Shown here: piece by piece, positions 42,788-55,098 of the stretch
How the letters are laid out: each line of letters begins with the position of its first letter
How positions within the stretch are numbered: the first letter of the stretch is position 1
Assembly (NCBI GenBank): GCA_014529385.2
Contig: CM043944.1
Location: 67,643,895-67,707,894 of the forward strand
From: Adiantum capillus-veneris
Lineage: Eukaryota > Streptophyta > Polypodiopsida > Polypodiales > Pteridaceae
Direction: 5' to 3'
DNA: 64,000 nucleotides
The notes under the pieces: generated by a model
What the model saw: the letters and a program-made list of their open reading frames with translations, nothing else
Database searches by the model: none
Told to the model about the DNA's origin: nothing
Program-made: the position numbers and the translations under genes

Positions 42788-45700
42788 CTAATCTAGAAAG
42801 AGTGAGGCCGAAGCAACTCCAAGCTCCGAGCGCAAGAGGATGAAACGTGACTCATTGAGGCCTTTGGTCAAAATGTCTGCAATCATCTGGTCACTTGGAT
42901 AGTGTTCAACCATAATGGTTCCCTTGCGTACTTCATACCTGACATAATGATAATGGACAGCAATGTGCTTTGACTTATTATGTTGAACATAGTCTTTTGC
43001 AAGACTAATAGCACTTTGGTTGTCACACCGCAAGGGTGTGCTAGAAAGAGGAGAGTGACCAATATCAACCAGCATTTGTCGAAGCCAAATCAACTCACGA
43101 GCTGCAAGTGATGCCGCAACATATTCTGACTCGGTCGTAGAAACTGCAACACAACGTTGTTTCTTGCTGGTCCAAGAAACAAGACAACCATTTATAAAGA
43201 AGCAATTTCCACTAGTAGATTGCATAGATAAATGTGAGCTTGCCCAGTCTGCATCTGTGTAACCCAAAAGAGAAAGAGATTGCATAGAATCCGATGTGAG
43301 TTGTCGTCGATAAACTAAACCAAAATCTGTAGTGCCTTTCAAGTATTTCAATACACGCTTTGCAGCAGACCAATGCTTAAGAGAAGGACATGCAAGATGT
43401 TGTCCAAGATAGTTAGCAGCAAACAGAATATCAGGACGAGTGTTCATGCCAACAAACCGAAGACATCCAATCAAGTTAGCATAAGGTTGATTTGTGACAA
43501 GTTGACCGCCATTATCAGAAGTATTCTTCGTAGAGCTCACAAGACAAGGTGTGTTGGCTGAATGTGCAGATTCCATACCAAATTTTTGAATAGTATCTGC
43601 AATAAACTTTGACTGTCGAAGGAATAAAATACCTTTTGTACGGTTCCGTTGGATTTGAATGCCAAGACAAGAGTGAATCTCTCCAAGATCCACCATATCG
43701 AATGCAGAAGACAATAAATTTTTCACTTGCTGAAGAAATCCCAAATCATTGGAAACAAGGATGGTATCATCCACATAAAGAGCAAGAATCACAAAACTGC
43801 TACCTTGGAGTTTTATGTATAAGTCGGGGTCTGACGAGCAAGAGATGAATCCTTTAGAGGTGAGAAAAAGATCAAATTTTGTATACCAGGCTCGCGAAGC
43901 TTGTTTGAGACCATATAGTGCCTTATGGAGTTGAGCAACAAGGTCTTCTTTACCTGGAATAACAAACCCTTCTGGTTGTTCCATATAAATTTCCTCTTCC
44001 AAGTCACCATTAAGAAAAGCAGTTCGCACATCCATTTGATGAGCTTCTAAATCAAATTGAACAGCAAATGCCAATAAAACTCGAACACTTGTAATGCGAA
44101 CAACTGGTGAAAAAGTCTCTTGATAATCAACACCAACTACTTGGGAGTAACCTTTTGCAACTAAACGCGCCTTGAACTTGTCAAAAGATCCATCTGCTTT
44201 TACTTTTGTTTTATACACCCACTTACATTTAATAGCTATACGACCAGGAGGTAATTCAGTTAGTATCCATGTACCTTTAGAGATAAGAGAATCGTACTCT
44301 GCTTCCATAGCCTCTTGCCATTGATCCTTTTGTGGTGAAGAGATAGCTTCATCATAAGTAACGGGATCTTCAGAAAGAAATGGAAAAGCCTGAAGCAATG
44401 ATTTAGTATCATCAGAATCATCCATGGACCATGAGCCTCCCATAAGTTGTTCGTTAAAAGTAGCATCACGATTCACAATTACTTTCTTGGAGGAAGGGTC
44501 ATAGAATTTGTAGCCTTTGGAAGTGTCAGAATATCCAATAAAAATAACTTTAAGACCAGGAGCATCAAGCTTTGTTCGTGTTTCTTTGGGAACATGAATA
44601 TAAGCAATACATCCAAAGGTTCGAAAATGAGATACAAAAGGAATGTCACCTGTCCATGCTGTGATGGGTATCTTACCAGAGGGTGCAGTAGTAGGAAGAT
44701 GATTCTGAATAAATGTTGCTTTCAAAGTAGCTTCAGCCCAAAAAACACGAGATAAGCCAGAATGAATCAGGATACATCTTACAGCATTGAGAATAGTGCG
44801 ATTCTTTCGTTCAGCAACACCATTCTGTTGAGGCGAATATGGAATAGTGTGTTCATGATGAATTCCTGTGTCAGCACAGTAACTCACAAACTCTCGAGAA
44901 ACATATTCGCCTCCATTGTCACTACGAAGCTTCTTAAGGCGACGACCAGTTTGAAGTTCCGCAGCCTTGTGGAATTGTTTGAAAACAGATAAGGCTTCAG
45001 ATTTTTGTCTAAGTAGAAATATAGTCGTATACCTTGAGAAATCATCAATGAAAGTAATGAAGTAGCGATATTGTGATCTCGAAGAAGGTAGAGGTCCACA
45101 TATATCAGTATGAACAAGATCCAAGATGTCATGAGAATGAGTTGTATTTGAAAGAGGAAAGGGTTTACGATTGTGTTTCCCAAGAGCACAAAATTCACAA
45201 ATTCCCATATGGGGATGGGCTTTAAGATCCATGCCATGAACAAGATCACGACGTTGAAGATCAAGGAGTTTTGAGAAATCAGCATGAACAAAACGGTGAT
45301 GCCATACTTTGCAATCATGATCACCTAAAGCAGTGACAATATTTGCTACAGCATCGTTGAGAGAGAGTTCAAATAAATTACCGTTTCGAGGAGCAGTGGC
45401 TATAGTCTGTCCATCTTTCTCAATTCGGCGTTTGGTATAATCAAATCCAACAAACAGACCAAGATCAACAAGTCTAGTAACTGAAAGAAGATTACGTTGA
45501 AGATCTGGTACATGTAATACTCCTCGCAAAATTCGAGTGGAAGAAGATAAGGTACCAAGATATAAGTCTCCAATACCCTTTACTTGACAAGTAGTATCAT
45601 CAGCAAGATAAACAACACGTTGAACTGGCAGTGGATGATAGTTATGGAGCCACTTAGACTGATATGTCATATTTCCTGTAGCACCAGAATCGGCAATAAA

Positions 45701-46810
45701 AAGTGATCCATCACGTACATGAAGTATTCTCTCTGGAGCAACTGAACATAGGACGCAACTTGTTTCTGGTACAATGTTGTTTCGATGTTCAGTAGCATAT
45801 GCTCTATTCCGATCTGTGTCGAATCGACGCTTATAGCACATATGAGTGGGATGATCAGATCGTCCACAATATTCACAAGAAGAAGAAGAAGAGTCTCTAG
45901 ATAAACATGGTTGTTTTGTGGTAATATTGTGTTCTACATCATATTGACGTGCCCAACAATCATCTTCAGTATGGCCATTTCTATTGCAGTAAGAACATTG
46001 CTTATTAGGAAATTTGAGACGAGAGAAAATATTACCGCGACGGCCACCTCTGCGGTTTCCTCGTTGAAATGGACGCCTTCGAGCATAAAAAGCACGTTCC
46101 ATCTGTTGTGACTCAGTCTCCTCTTGTGAAATCATAGCTGTATCGTGACCAGCATTCCGAGGTTCTTGACGTTGAGAGTATTCAATTAAAGACATGCAAG
46201 CTTGGTCGAAATCAAGACCATCTTTATTAGAGAGAATAGTAACAATGTTATCATAAGAAGAGTCCTTCACCGTATCAAGGAGAAGTGTAATCAGTTGCTT
46301 TTGTGGAACAGGATCACCGGTAGCAGCAAGTTGATTAATAATAGATTTGAAAGACTCAATATGTCCCGTCATGGCAGTACCAACTTCATATTGTAACTTG
46401 TTAAGCAACCCTCTCAAATAAAGTATTTCTGTAACAGATTTCTTCTGAAAGTTTGCAATAAGGTACTTCCATACGTCATGGGAAGGAGACAGTTCATACA
46501 TATCAAGCAAAAGGGAATCAGTAAGAGCAGAAAGAATATATCGACGAGCTGCTTTATCACGTCGTTGCCAATCCGTATAGGCAACATTCCAATCTTCAAA
46601 TATAGGTCCTTCAGTGATAAGCACGTTATCATTATCCGTATCAACAGGCTGAGGCGGACAAACACGATTTCCAAGAACAACATCGGAGAGTTCATCGCCT
46701 TCAAGAATTAACAACATCTTTGCTTTCCAGCCTGGAAATCCTTGACCTTGGAAAGGAGGAACAGAACGTTGGCCAGAAGGAAAGCCGTTGACGAGAATAT
46801 TCATAGCCAT
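42788..46810 (-). CDS. Copia D Gag-Pol polyprotein
   Basis: 1340 residues from the ATG at 46810 (MAMNILVNG). The open frame extends 135 codons further upstream to 47215, but that stretch lies in the leader and has no family similarity. Gag occupies about 1-360, with two zinc knuckles: CSYCNRNGHTEDDC (272-285) and CEYCGRSDHPTHMC (312-325). Protease: ADSGATGNM, catalytic Asp 374. Integrase: zinc region 503-541, then Asp 569 (VHTDICGP), Asp 631 (RSDNGGEY) and Glu 667 (GVAERKNRT). RT: KCKWVYKTKV (862), HQMDVRTAFLNGDLEEE (924), active site YVDD at 1012-1015. RNase H: YTDADWA (1184), STTESEYVA, RCDNQSAISL, and ADILTKGL near the end. All catalytic residues are present and there is no frameshift. The product assembles virus-like particles in the cytoplasm and integrates cDNA in the nucleus. 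Confidence 0.96.
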   Translation of the reverse strand: MAMNILVNGFPSGQRSVPPFQGQGFPGWKAKMLLILEGDELSDVVLGNRVCPPQPVDTDNDNVLITEGPIFEDWNVAYTDWQRRDKAARRYILSALTDSLLLDMYELSPSHDVWKYLIANFQKKSVTEILYLRGLLNKLQYEVGTAMTGHIESFKSIINQLAATGDPVPQKQLITLLLDTVKDSSYDNIVTILSNKDGLDFDQACMSLIEYSQRQEPRNAGHDTAMISQEETESQQMERAFYARRRPFQRGNRRGGRRGNIFSRLKFPNKQCSYCNRNGHTEDDCWARQYDVEHNITTKQPCLSRDSSSSSCEYCGRSDHPTHMCYKRRFDTDRNRAYATEHRNNIVPETSCVLCSVAPERILHVRDGSLFIADSGATGNMTYQSKWLHNYHPLPVQRVVYLADDTTCQVKGIGDLYLGTLSSSTRILRGVLHVPDLQRNLLSVTRLVDLGLFVGFDYTKRRIEKDGQTIATAPRNGNLFELSLNDAVANIVTALGDHDCKVWHHRFVHADFSKLLDLQRRDLVHGMDLKAHPHMGICEFCALGKHNRKPFPLSNTTHSHDILDLVHTDICGPLPSSRSQYRYFITFIDDFSRYTTIFLLRQKSEALSVFKQFHKAAELQTGRRLKKLRSDNGGEYVSREFVSYCADTGIHHEHTIPYSPQQNGVAERKNRTILNAVRCILIHSGLSRVFWAEATLKATFIQNHLPTTAPSGKIPITAWTGDIPFVSHFRTFGCIAYIHVPKETRTKLDAPGLKVIFIGYSDTSKGYKFYDPSSKKVIVNRDATFNEQLMGGSWSMDDSDDTKSLLQAFPFLSEDPVTYDEAISSPQKDQWQEAMEAEYDSLISKGTWILTELPPGRIAIKCKWVYKTKVKADGSFDKFKARLVAKGYSQVVGVDYQETFSPVVRITSVRVLLAFAVQFDLEAHQMDVRTAFLNGDLEEEIYMEQPEGFVIPGKEDLVAQLHKALYGLKQASRAWYTKFDLFLTSKGFISCSSDPDLYIKLQGSSFVILALYVDDTILVSNDLGFLQQVKNLLSSAFDMVDLGEIHSCLGIQIQRNRTKGILFLRQSKFIADTIQKFGMESAHSANTPCLVSSTKNTSDNGGQLVTNQPYANLIGCLRFVGMNTRPDILFAANYLGQHLACPSLKHWSAAKRVLKYLKGTTDFGLVYRRQLTSDSMQSLSLLGYTDADWASSHLSMQSTSGNCFFINGCLVSWTSKKQRCVAVSTTESEYVAASLAARELIWLRQMLVDIGHSPLSSTPLRCDNQSAISLAKDYVQHNKSKHIAVHYHYVRYEVRKGTIMVEHYPSDQMIADILTKGLNESRFILLRSELGVASASLFLD

Positions 46811-47549
46811 ATCTTGTTGCGAGAAGACGTATAAGATAAGATCGCAGAATCTGCACACCATATATGGTGAAGGCCGCAATTGAGAATGAGAGAGATATGA
46901 GTACTGCGTTCTGTCAACGATAAACGTAAGAAGGATGCTCAAGGAACGTCCAAAGATGTGAGAGACGTCACCCAAAAAAGACAGGGTAAAGGAGACGTTA
47001 ATAATAAACGAGTCCTCAAAATAGAGTGGCGTGAGACGCAAGATTGATGGCCACAATACGAATAGCAAAAAGCTAAATCTTCTCGAAAAATTTAACGCCA
47101 AAATAAGAAAAAGGATCGCGGACGCTTCACGAAGAAGTAGGACGAAGAAAGCTGCGTCAAGCTCTATTGCAGTAAAAACAACATAACTTTCTGCTGCGAA
47201 CTCCGATTGACGCAAACCTAGAACTCAAATCGAAGAGCTCGAGGAGACGAACAAGTTTTGGATAAAAATACCATTGCGCTTTTCTCGTTTCTCCAAATTT
47301 TGAGCAGAACAGCAAGAAAAATTGAGATGAAGTACAGGGTGTCATTAACAAGAAAACGTAATCAACGATTAGATTGATTATAAATAAACGCCACATAAAA
47401 TACTAATCATATTCTTCTTAACACAAAACAACCACAGTTAACAAGAATCAACGCTCAAAAATAAAATTTGTAACAATTTTGAATCTTACATGCGAATCGC
47501 ATACACATACTGTTGTCACCATGAATTGAATCTGCGCGTGATCGTTACC
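46811..47549 (-). promoter_or_regulatory. Copia D leader
   Basis: About 740 bp between primer site and gag start. It is open in the gag frame from 47215 but hydrophobic and without similarity. Probably the RNA packaging leader; this function is inferred from position only. Confidence 0.5.
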
Positions 47550-47561
47550 GCTCTAATACCA
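47550..47561 (-). other. Copia D primer binding site
   Basis: Minus strand TGGTATTAGAGC, directly adjacent to the LTR; tRNA-Met type with one change (C to T). Confidence 0.93.
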
Positions 47562-47704
47562 TGTTGAGATGTAGAGAGAAAGAGAGAGAGACGAGACAAG
47601 AGACACACCATATACGCTCCCAAAGACTGATTCATATTGAGGACAAGATACAAATATATAGGTGAGACCAAGTTCAGTAGAGTGAGCCATATATAGCTCC
47701 AACA
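47562..47704 (-). repeat. Copia D 5' LTR (143 bp)
   Basis: Minus strand begins TGTTGGAGCTATATATGGC. Contains an extra AGAGAGAGACGAGACAAG-type stretch against the 3' LTR. Followed by CTTTG. Confidence 0.95.
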
Positions 47705-49480
47705 CTTTGATGGCAAAGTTATTTGGATGTATCATGAAGATGAATACAAGTGGATGGTCTGAAAATAATGGCAGACCTGCGCTTGGCCAAGCAGGTTTTG
47801 GAAAGCATCATAGGACTACTGATCACCTTGTCACACTTTGAGTTCTTATGGAAGCGTCGCGATTGAAAGGAAAATAGTTGTATTTTTGCTTTGTGGATTT
47901 CAAGAAAGCTTTCGACATGGTACCGCGTGGATATCTTTGGAGACGTATGCAAAGCCTTCAAGTGCCAAGAGAATTTATGCATGCAGTCTTTCGCATCTAC
48001 CAAAAAGTGATATGTCGACTACGTATGGGAGATGGAATTTCAGAATTTTTTGCAAGCACCATTGGTGTCAAACAAGGATGCCCACTTTCCCCAACCCTCT
48101 TTGGGCTACTCATTGATGAATTCGAATGCATAGTTCTTGATTTTATGCAGCAATAAGGCATAGAAGAGGTTAAGATCGGAAATGCAGTGATCATGCTTTT
48201 GCTTTATGCCGATGATGTAGTGCTCTTTGCACATACCTTAGAAGATGCACAAAAGCTTACTAGTGTCTTGGACTGCTTTTGCCTACATAGCGGGCTGATT
48301 GTGAATGGATCCAAAACCAAGGTTATGCTTGTAAAGACCCTCAATGACAAAAATCCATGCATTGTATACAACAATGAGCAACTTGAAGTAGTAGATCACT
48401 TCAAGTATCTTGGCCTTGAGGTTCCATCCAATCATAAATGGAAGGATTGCACAATGCGTAGCTTCTTGGAAGCCGAAAAGAGGGCTTATTATGCATTTCA
48501 GAACATGTGCAATGCTAGAGAGATCAAGTGTTGGGCTCTCAAAAAGTACCTCTTTGACACATTGGTGACACCGGTGCTTCTTTATGGAGTGGAGGTGTGG
48601 GGTGGAAGCATCGAAAAGTCTACCTGGAAATTGTTTGAGAATTTACTTCAAAAGCGTTTTCTCACCAACTTTTTCCAAGTCAAGACACAAACACCCTACA
48701 TGCTCCTACTTCTTGAGTCGGGATCTCTTCCAATTGAGGTTATGGGCATGGAAAGGGTTGTGGAGTACATGATAAAGATGCGTCAAAACCCCTCACATCG
48801 ACTTCCTACAATTGCATGGGAAGCAAGCAAAAAAGTTCAAAAGACGCATAAAAGCAAGATCTTGAGCACGGGATGGATGCAAGACATAAAGAAGTGGTTT
48901 GGGAGATGGGATGCATTACACTTGCTACATGATGCTTCAATTGACTCTCAAGTGAATGAAGCTTTTCTACAACGCCAATGTATTACGGCTTGGGAGAAAT
49001 CCGGTGGGTCACGCTTCATACATTACACCACCTATATTGCCCCCAACTACAAAACCATGTTCTTCGCTGAGAGAGGAAACCGTACTCACACTTACATGAT
49101 TGAGCCTATTCCCTTGTCCGCGATACGCACTATCGCAGCAATTCGGCTTAGCTCCCATTTCCTTCGATGCGAGATAGGGCGTTGGGGCAATGGAGAAGAG
49201 TCAAGTCGATTGTGCACATTATGCTCATTGCAAGTTCGAGAGTCTGAGTACCACACACTACTAGAGTGCTCAGCTTTTGATCACATCCGAACTTGCTTCT
49301 CTCACATTTTCAGCCATAACTTAGACCTACACACTTTCCTCTCCCAGCCAAAGTGTGGGCTCTCCATTGCGACTCTCATCACTACAATTTTGGAGCATCG
49401 AGAGTCACTCATCAGCCATACACATACTACATCACATGTAACTTTGGTCCCATAGGTCATATTTGACCTCCGAGGACGAT
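47705..49480 (+). pseudogene. LINE ORF2, 3' part: reverse transcriptase and C-terminal zinc region
   Basis: After the duplicated CTTTG the frame resumes with ATG GCA AAG, in the same frame as 42413-42415. FCFVDFKKAFDMVPRG lies at 47887-47930, then GVKQGCPLSPTLFGLLIDEF and LLLYADDVVLFAH with the catalytic YADD at 48205-48216, then SGLIVNGSKTKVM and FKYLGLEV. The uninterrupted piece 48187-49455 (422 residues) ends in a Cys/His region (CTLC ... EYHTLLEC). In-frame stops at 47839 (TGA), 47875 (TAG) and 48154 (TAA) make it a pseudogene. The 3' end (about 49480) runs into TCTATC/CT repeats with no long poly-A. Confidence 0.9.
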
Positions 49481-49499
49481 AATAAAATCTATCTAAAAT

Positions 49500-49608
49500 C
49501 TATCTATCTCTCTCTCTCTCTCTCTAACTCTAACTCTCTCTTTTTCTTGGGTTTCAACGAGAGAAAATATCTCTCTTTCCCTCTCTCTCTTTTGTTTGCT
49601 AGAGGAGA

Positions 49609-49650
<42 letters not shown>

Positions 49651-50113
49651 TCCCTACCCTTTCAACTTTGCAGAAGAGAACCTCCCTCTTCAATTTCCTC
49701 TAAAGCAAGCTTTAATAAACTCTCGAAATGAACACACACACACACACACACATAAAACTCTCGAAATGCTCACAGCTTGCTCTGTATGCAGCCGACCCTT
49801 GAAAATGGAGCCCCATGCCCCTTTTCTGCCTTACTAGCAGATACCAACCCAATGCACCGTTTCATTTTTGTAAACCATGCCCTTTTAAAAAGGCTCAACT
49901 TTAGACCTTTACAACTTTCGTGACTACCCAAAAATTGGCCTAAATGTAAGCAGACACACATTTTGGTGCAAAATTTCCGGATCGGCGAGGTAATCCACTT
50001 GCTTACGATTCCATTTGGCAGTGTTGTTGACTTCAAACTCCGTGGTGCTCCTAAATTGCAAAACGAAAACCCTTCCTCGACCAAGATCAAGCGCATCCAT
50101 TTTAGAAAAAATA
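49500..50113. repeat. Dispersed repeat R, copy 1, right part
   Basis: Matches 53490-54133. Shared blocks include atttcctctaaagcaagc, acataaaactctcgaaatgc, agcagataccaacccaatgc and gactacccaaaaattgg. It resumes the R copy interrupted by the LINE at about 41400. Contains (CT)n at 49611-49647 and (AC)n at 49734-49752. Confidence 0.85.
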
Positions 50114-52129
50114 GTGTTTATTATCGACATATAGAGAGAGACACAATAAATGTGTGTATTTAGGTGTTTTTTATCATCATGTTAAGTTTACATCGAAATT
50201 TATGAGAGAAACTTATCCATAGTTGTAGTTTTTCGGGCGTGGCATCATGCCGATGGCTACTTCTTCATACTTATACTCTGCGAACTGTTGTCGTCCTTAT
50301 GTCCCACTCAACATCCACTCTCCTCAAACCCACACAGTGCTTCGGTAGCATATACTCAAGAATACTTCTCCAAAAGCAATTATGAGCACGCTGGTATGTC
50401 CACAACTCAAACTTCAACTCTGAATCTTGCCAAAACTTTTCTTCATGCATGCATCGAAAGGATGTCGCTTATCGTTGCGGTCTCGGAGGAATACTCTCCT
50501 TTGCTCAAATTCTATTCACAGCATTTCTCTTTTTGCCCCCTTCTCAATTGTGTAGTGTGGTCCATAGAGTGCGCCTCCTACTATCACCCTCTCTCTATCT
50601 CCCTCAGAGGGGATCTCTCTTTACCCCTACTTTGCCTATGGGGATCCTCCCTAGAGGGAGTTACTAAATCAAACAGGGATTTGTTTTCAAAGGAAAAAAA
50701 AACTCTTCTCCCTTTCTGTCGATCTGCATACACGGGGCTTCTCTCTATCCTTCAACTCCCTCTCAATTCCTCTTGCTCGGACTGCAGCAGAGAACCCCTC
50801 CCTCTATTTGCTTTCGGCTCTCTTGTCAAAAAGGATGGCTCCCCATCCTTCCTCCTACTCTTGGTTCTCAGCCATGGCGACCTTCCATCTCGTTCTCTAA
50901 TACATGGCTTGCTCTCAGCCTGATTGGCCTGCAGCGTACCCTCCTCATCTCGACTCCGTCGCGGTCCCCCTTAGCAAGCTCGCCCTCTCTCATCTCGGCT
51001 CAGTCTCCCGCATGACATGCAAAACGGCCTCGCCATCATGGGCTTCAGCCCTCTCGGCATCTCCACCTTCACGCCTCCTCATGCTTCATGGTCCCCCCAG
51101 CGATTCCTCCCTTAGCATCAAACGGCGGTGCCCTCTCGACCAATCGACACCCCCCCACTCTCAGCTCGCTACAGATTGGCCACTTGCATTTTTTTTTATG
51201 GCCGTATAAAATCCCTTTATTATATACATATATAGCCATAAAAGAAAAACTCCTACATGGGCCTCGTTCATACATAGAAAGAATAGCGAGTTTGCAAGGA
51301 ACAATAGAAGGTATTTTCGCATATCATCCTCTTGATATTGTAGTCAAACAAACTACAAGCATGCATCCTTCTTTAGTGTCGCTCTATGCTCGTCGCCAAC
51401 TTGAAATGTACTTTTAGTAGCTTCAAGAAATTCATTTTTGGCTCATCATTTATGAACGTTCCAAAGTTCACTGCGTTCGGTTTTATGCTTTCATTGCTTG
51501 CAAAACCACTCCTTAAGGTAGATCAAGTGCAAGTATTTCTAACAAATAGGAGTTAAAGAAACTCTTTTTATGTGAAATGCTCATGTGGTCATGCTCTTGC
51601 TCAGTCCAAAATAAACTCCAACAGTGGCATCCTGTGGGGAAAACTAGCCTGCTACTATCGAACCTAGAACTATGGTTGAGAATGGTGCCTTATCCATTGG
51701 GCATAGCTAGAAGATATCAAGGACAAATAGGTGAAAACACTTCAATCACAAGATGATAAAATCAAATAGAACAACCTCCCCCTTAACATGATAATGATGA
51801 CATGACTTGGCACTCCTAATGATCCTTGATGCTCTCCAATGACCTCAAGTGTGGGCCACGTCAAAAACGACTTTAAAACACTCACGTTTATGGGGGTTTA
51901 CAGAGGGATTTAGGGGTGTTTGGGCCCAAGTTTACATGCACATAGTAAGGTGGTGACAATGAGAAGTGTCATATTTGAAACAAGAAAAATTGCACAAAAT
52001 GTTATATTAAAAAGAATCAACGATTTCTTTTATTTGTAAACAAAAACTCCATTTAGGATACAGGCTCTTCACTAGAACACATAGATGCTGCAAGTTGAGT
52101 CCCACCGGGCGTGCCATTGTCTGTTCAAT
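50114..52129. other. Intergenic stretch between R copies
   Basis: The longest open frame here (50288-50923, 211 codons) is Ser/Leu-rich, overlaps CT-rich sequence and has no similarity that I recognise. The part 50570-50930 shares the style of repeat R (GCCTATGGGGATCCTCCC compared with CCTATGGGAAGTCCCCC) and may be a decayed third R copy. Nothing else is supported. Confidence 0.45.
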
Positions 52130-54133
<2,004 letters not shown>

Positions 54134-54254
54134 TGTAGATGGCTATGAGAGAAATGCAAACGCGTGCAACATGGCGGTAATGCAATACATATGCAAATAA
54201 AAATGCAGGCGGTGGTAGTACAATATAAACAATGTTCTTGTCCCAAAAAAATGA

Positions 54255-54565
54255 AACAATCTTGTACATGCATTGTCATGTAGACGTGGGTGTGTACTTA
54301 TGTGGAACCCTCCAATATAGGCATTTATTGACCAATAATGACAAGATTATTACCCAATGGTCCTTATTTCTATGCACCTTTAGACCAAGGTGTGTGAGGA
54401 TCAGGCACGGCTAGAGAATGTGAGGTAACTAGAGCTAGATGGTAGAAAAAACATAAATAGACTTAAAAAATGCAAACAAAATTCAGACACGTAAACGGAC
54501 TTCGACAAATGAAGTAAAATAATAGAAACGAATTCCATAGACGCAAATGATCTTCAAAATCTTAT
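54255..54565. repeat. Dispersed repeat S, copy 2
   Basis: Colinear with 25990-26345, including the trailing AAACGxAAACGGACTT motif array. Lies about 120 bp beyond the end of R copy 2. Confidence 0.75.
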
Positions 54566-55098
54566 TGTGTTCTAAATTAGAGTGCTTTAAAATACAACAT
54601 TCTGAGTTAGAAATTATGACAAGAGTGATTTGTTATTTTGCTGCATCATTGGTAGATTAATTATGGACAATTGGATGGTGTGTCATTGTGCACGATGCAA
54701 GCATCAAATCTTTCAAAAATGAAAAACTGTGATTACCACATATGCAATAATGTTCTCTTTCCCATAGAGAAACTAGAAGATTTGCATTATTGGTCTCATG
54801 ATCTAGAGGAAGTCGATCAACCCCTACAAGTAGAGATTGCTCCAACTTTATCATAGAGAAGGCAATTATCAAACAAATAGCCATTGGTGGAGTATATCCC
54901 ACCAATACTCGATGCCACATCCCAATAAGTTAAGATGGAGCAAGGGTTGGATGCATTCTTGACATGCATCCCATCATTTAAAACCAAGGTGGTGACAACA
55001 TTCAAGGAAACACTGCAAATCAATCTCAGTCATCTCGCCCATATCGACGACATGAAAGCAACAATAAAGAGGGTGAGATAATATAGACTCTTGCACGT
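54566..55098. other. Spacer without recognisable features
   Basis: No gene or repeat could be supported; open frames are short on both strands. Confidence 0.5.

Larger units (their letters stand above)
42416..47704 (-). mobile_element. Intact Ty1/copia element D, inserted in the LINE
   Basis: 5.29 kb with LTRs of 125 bp (42416-42540) and 143 bp (47562-47704), both TGTTGG...CTCAACA on the minus strand. The 18-bp length difference is an (AG)-rich indel, and there are about two substitutions besides. The target duplication CTTTG is exact (42411-42415 and 47705-47709). The primer site (47550-47561) abuts the LTR. One uninterrupted frame encodes gag to RNase H. It looks capable of autonomous transposition if transcribed. 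Confidence 0.95.

Noticed and set aside
50288-50923. 211-codon open frame
   Set aside because: Ser/Leu/Pro-rich low-complexity composition in a CT-rich stretch, no recognisable domain, no splice or promoter context; probably chance.
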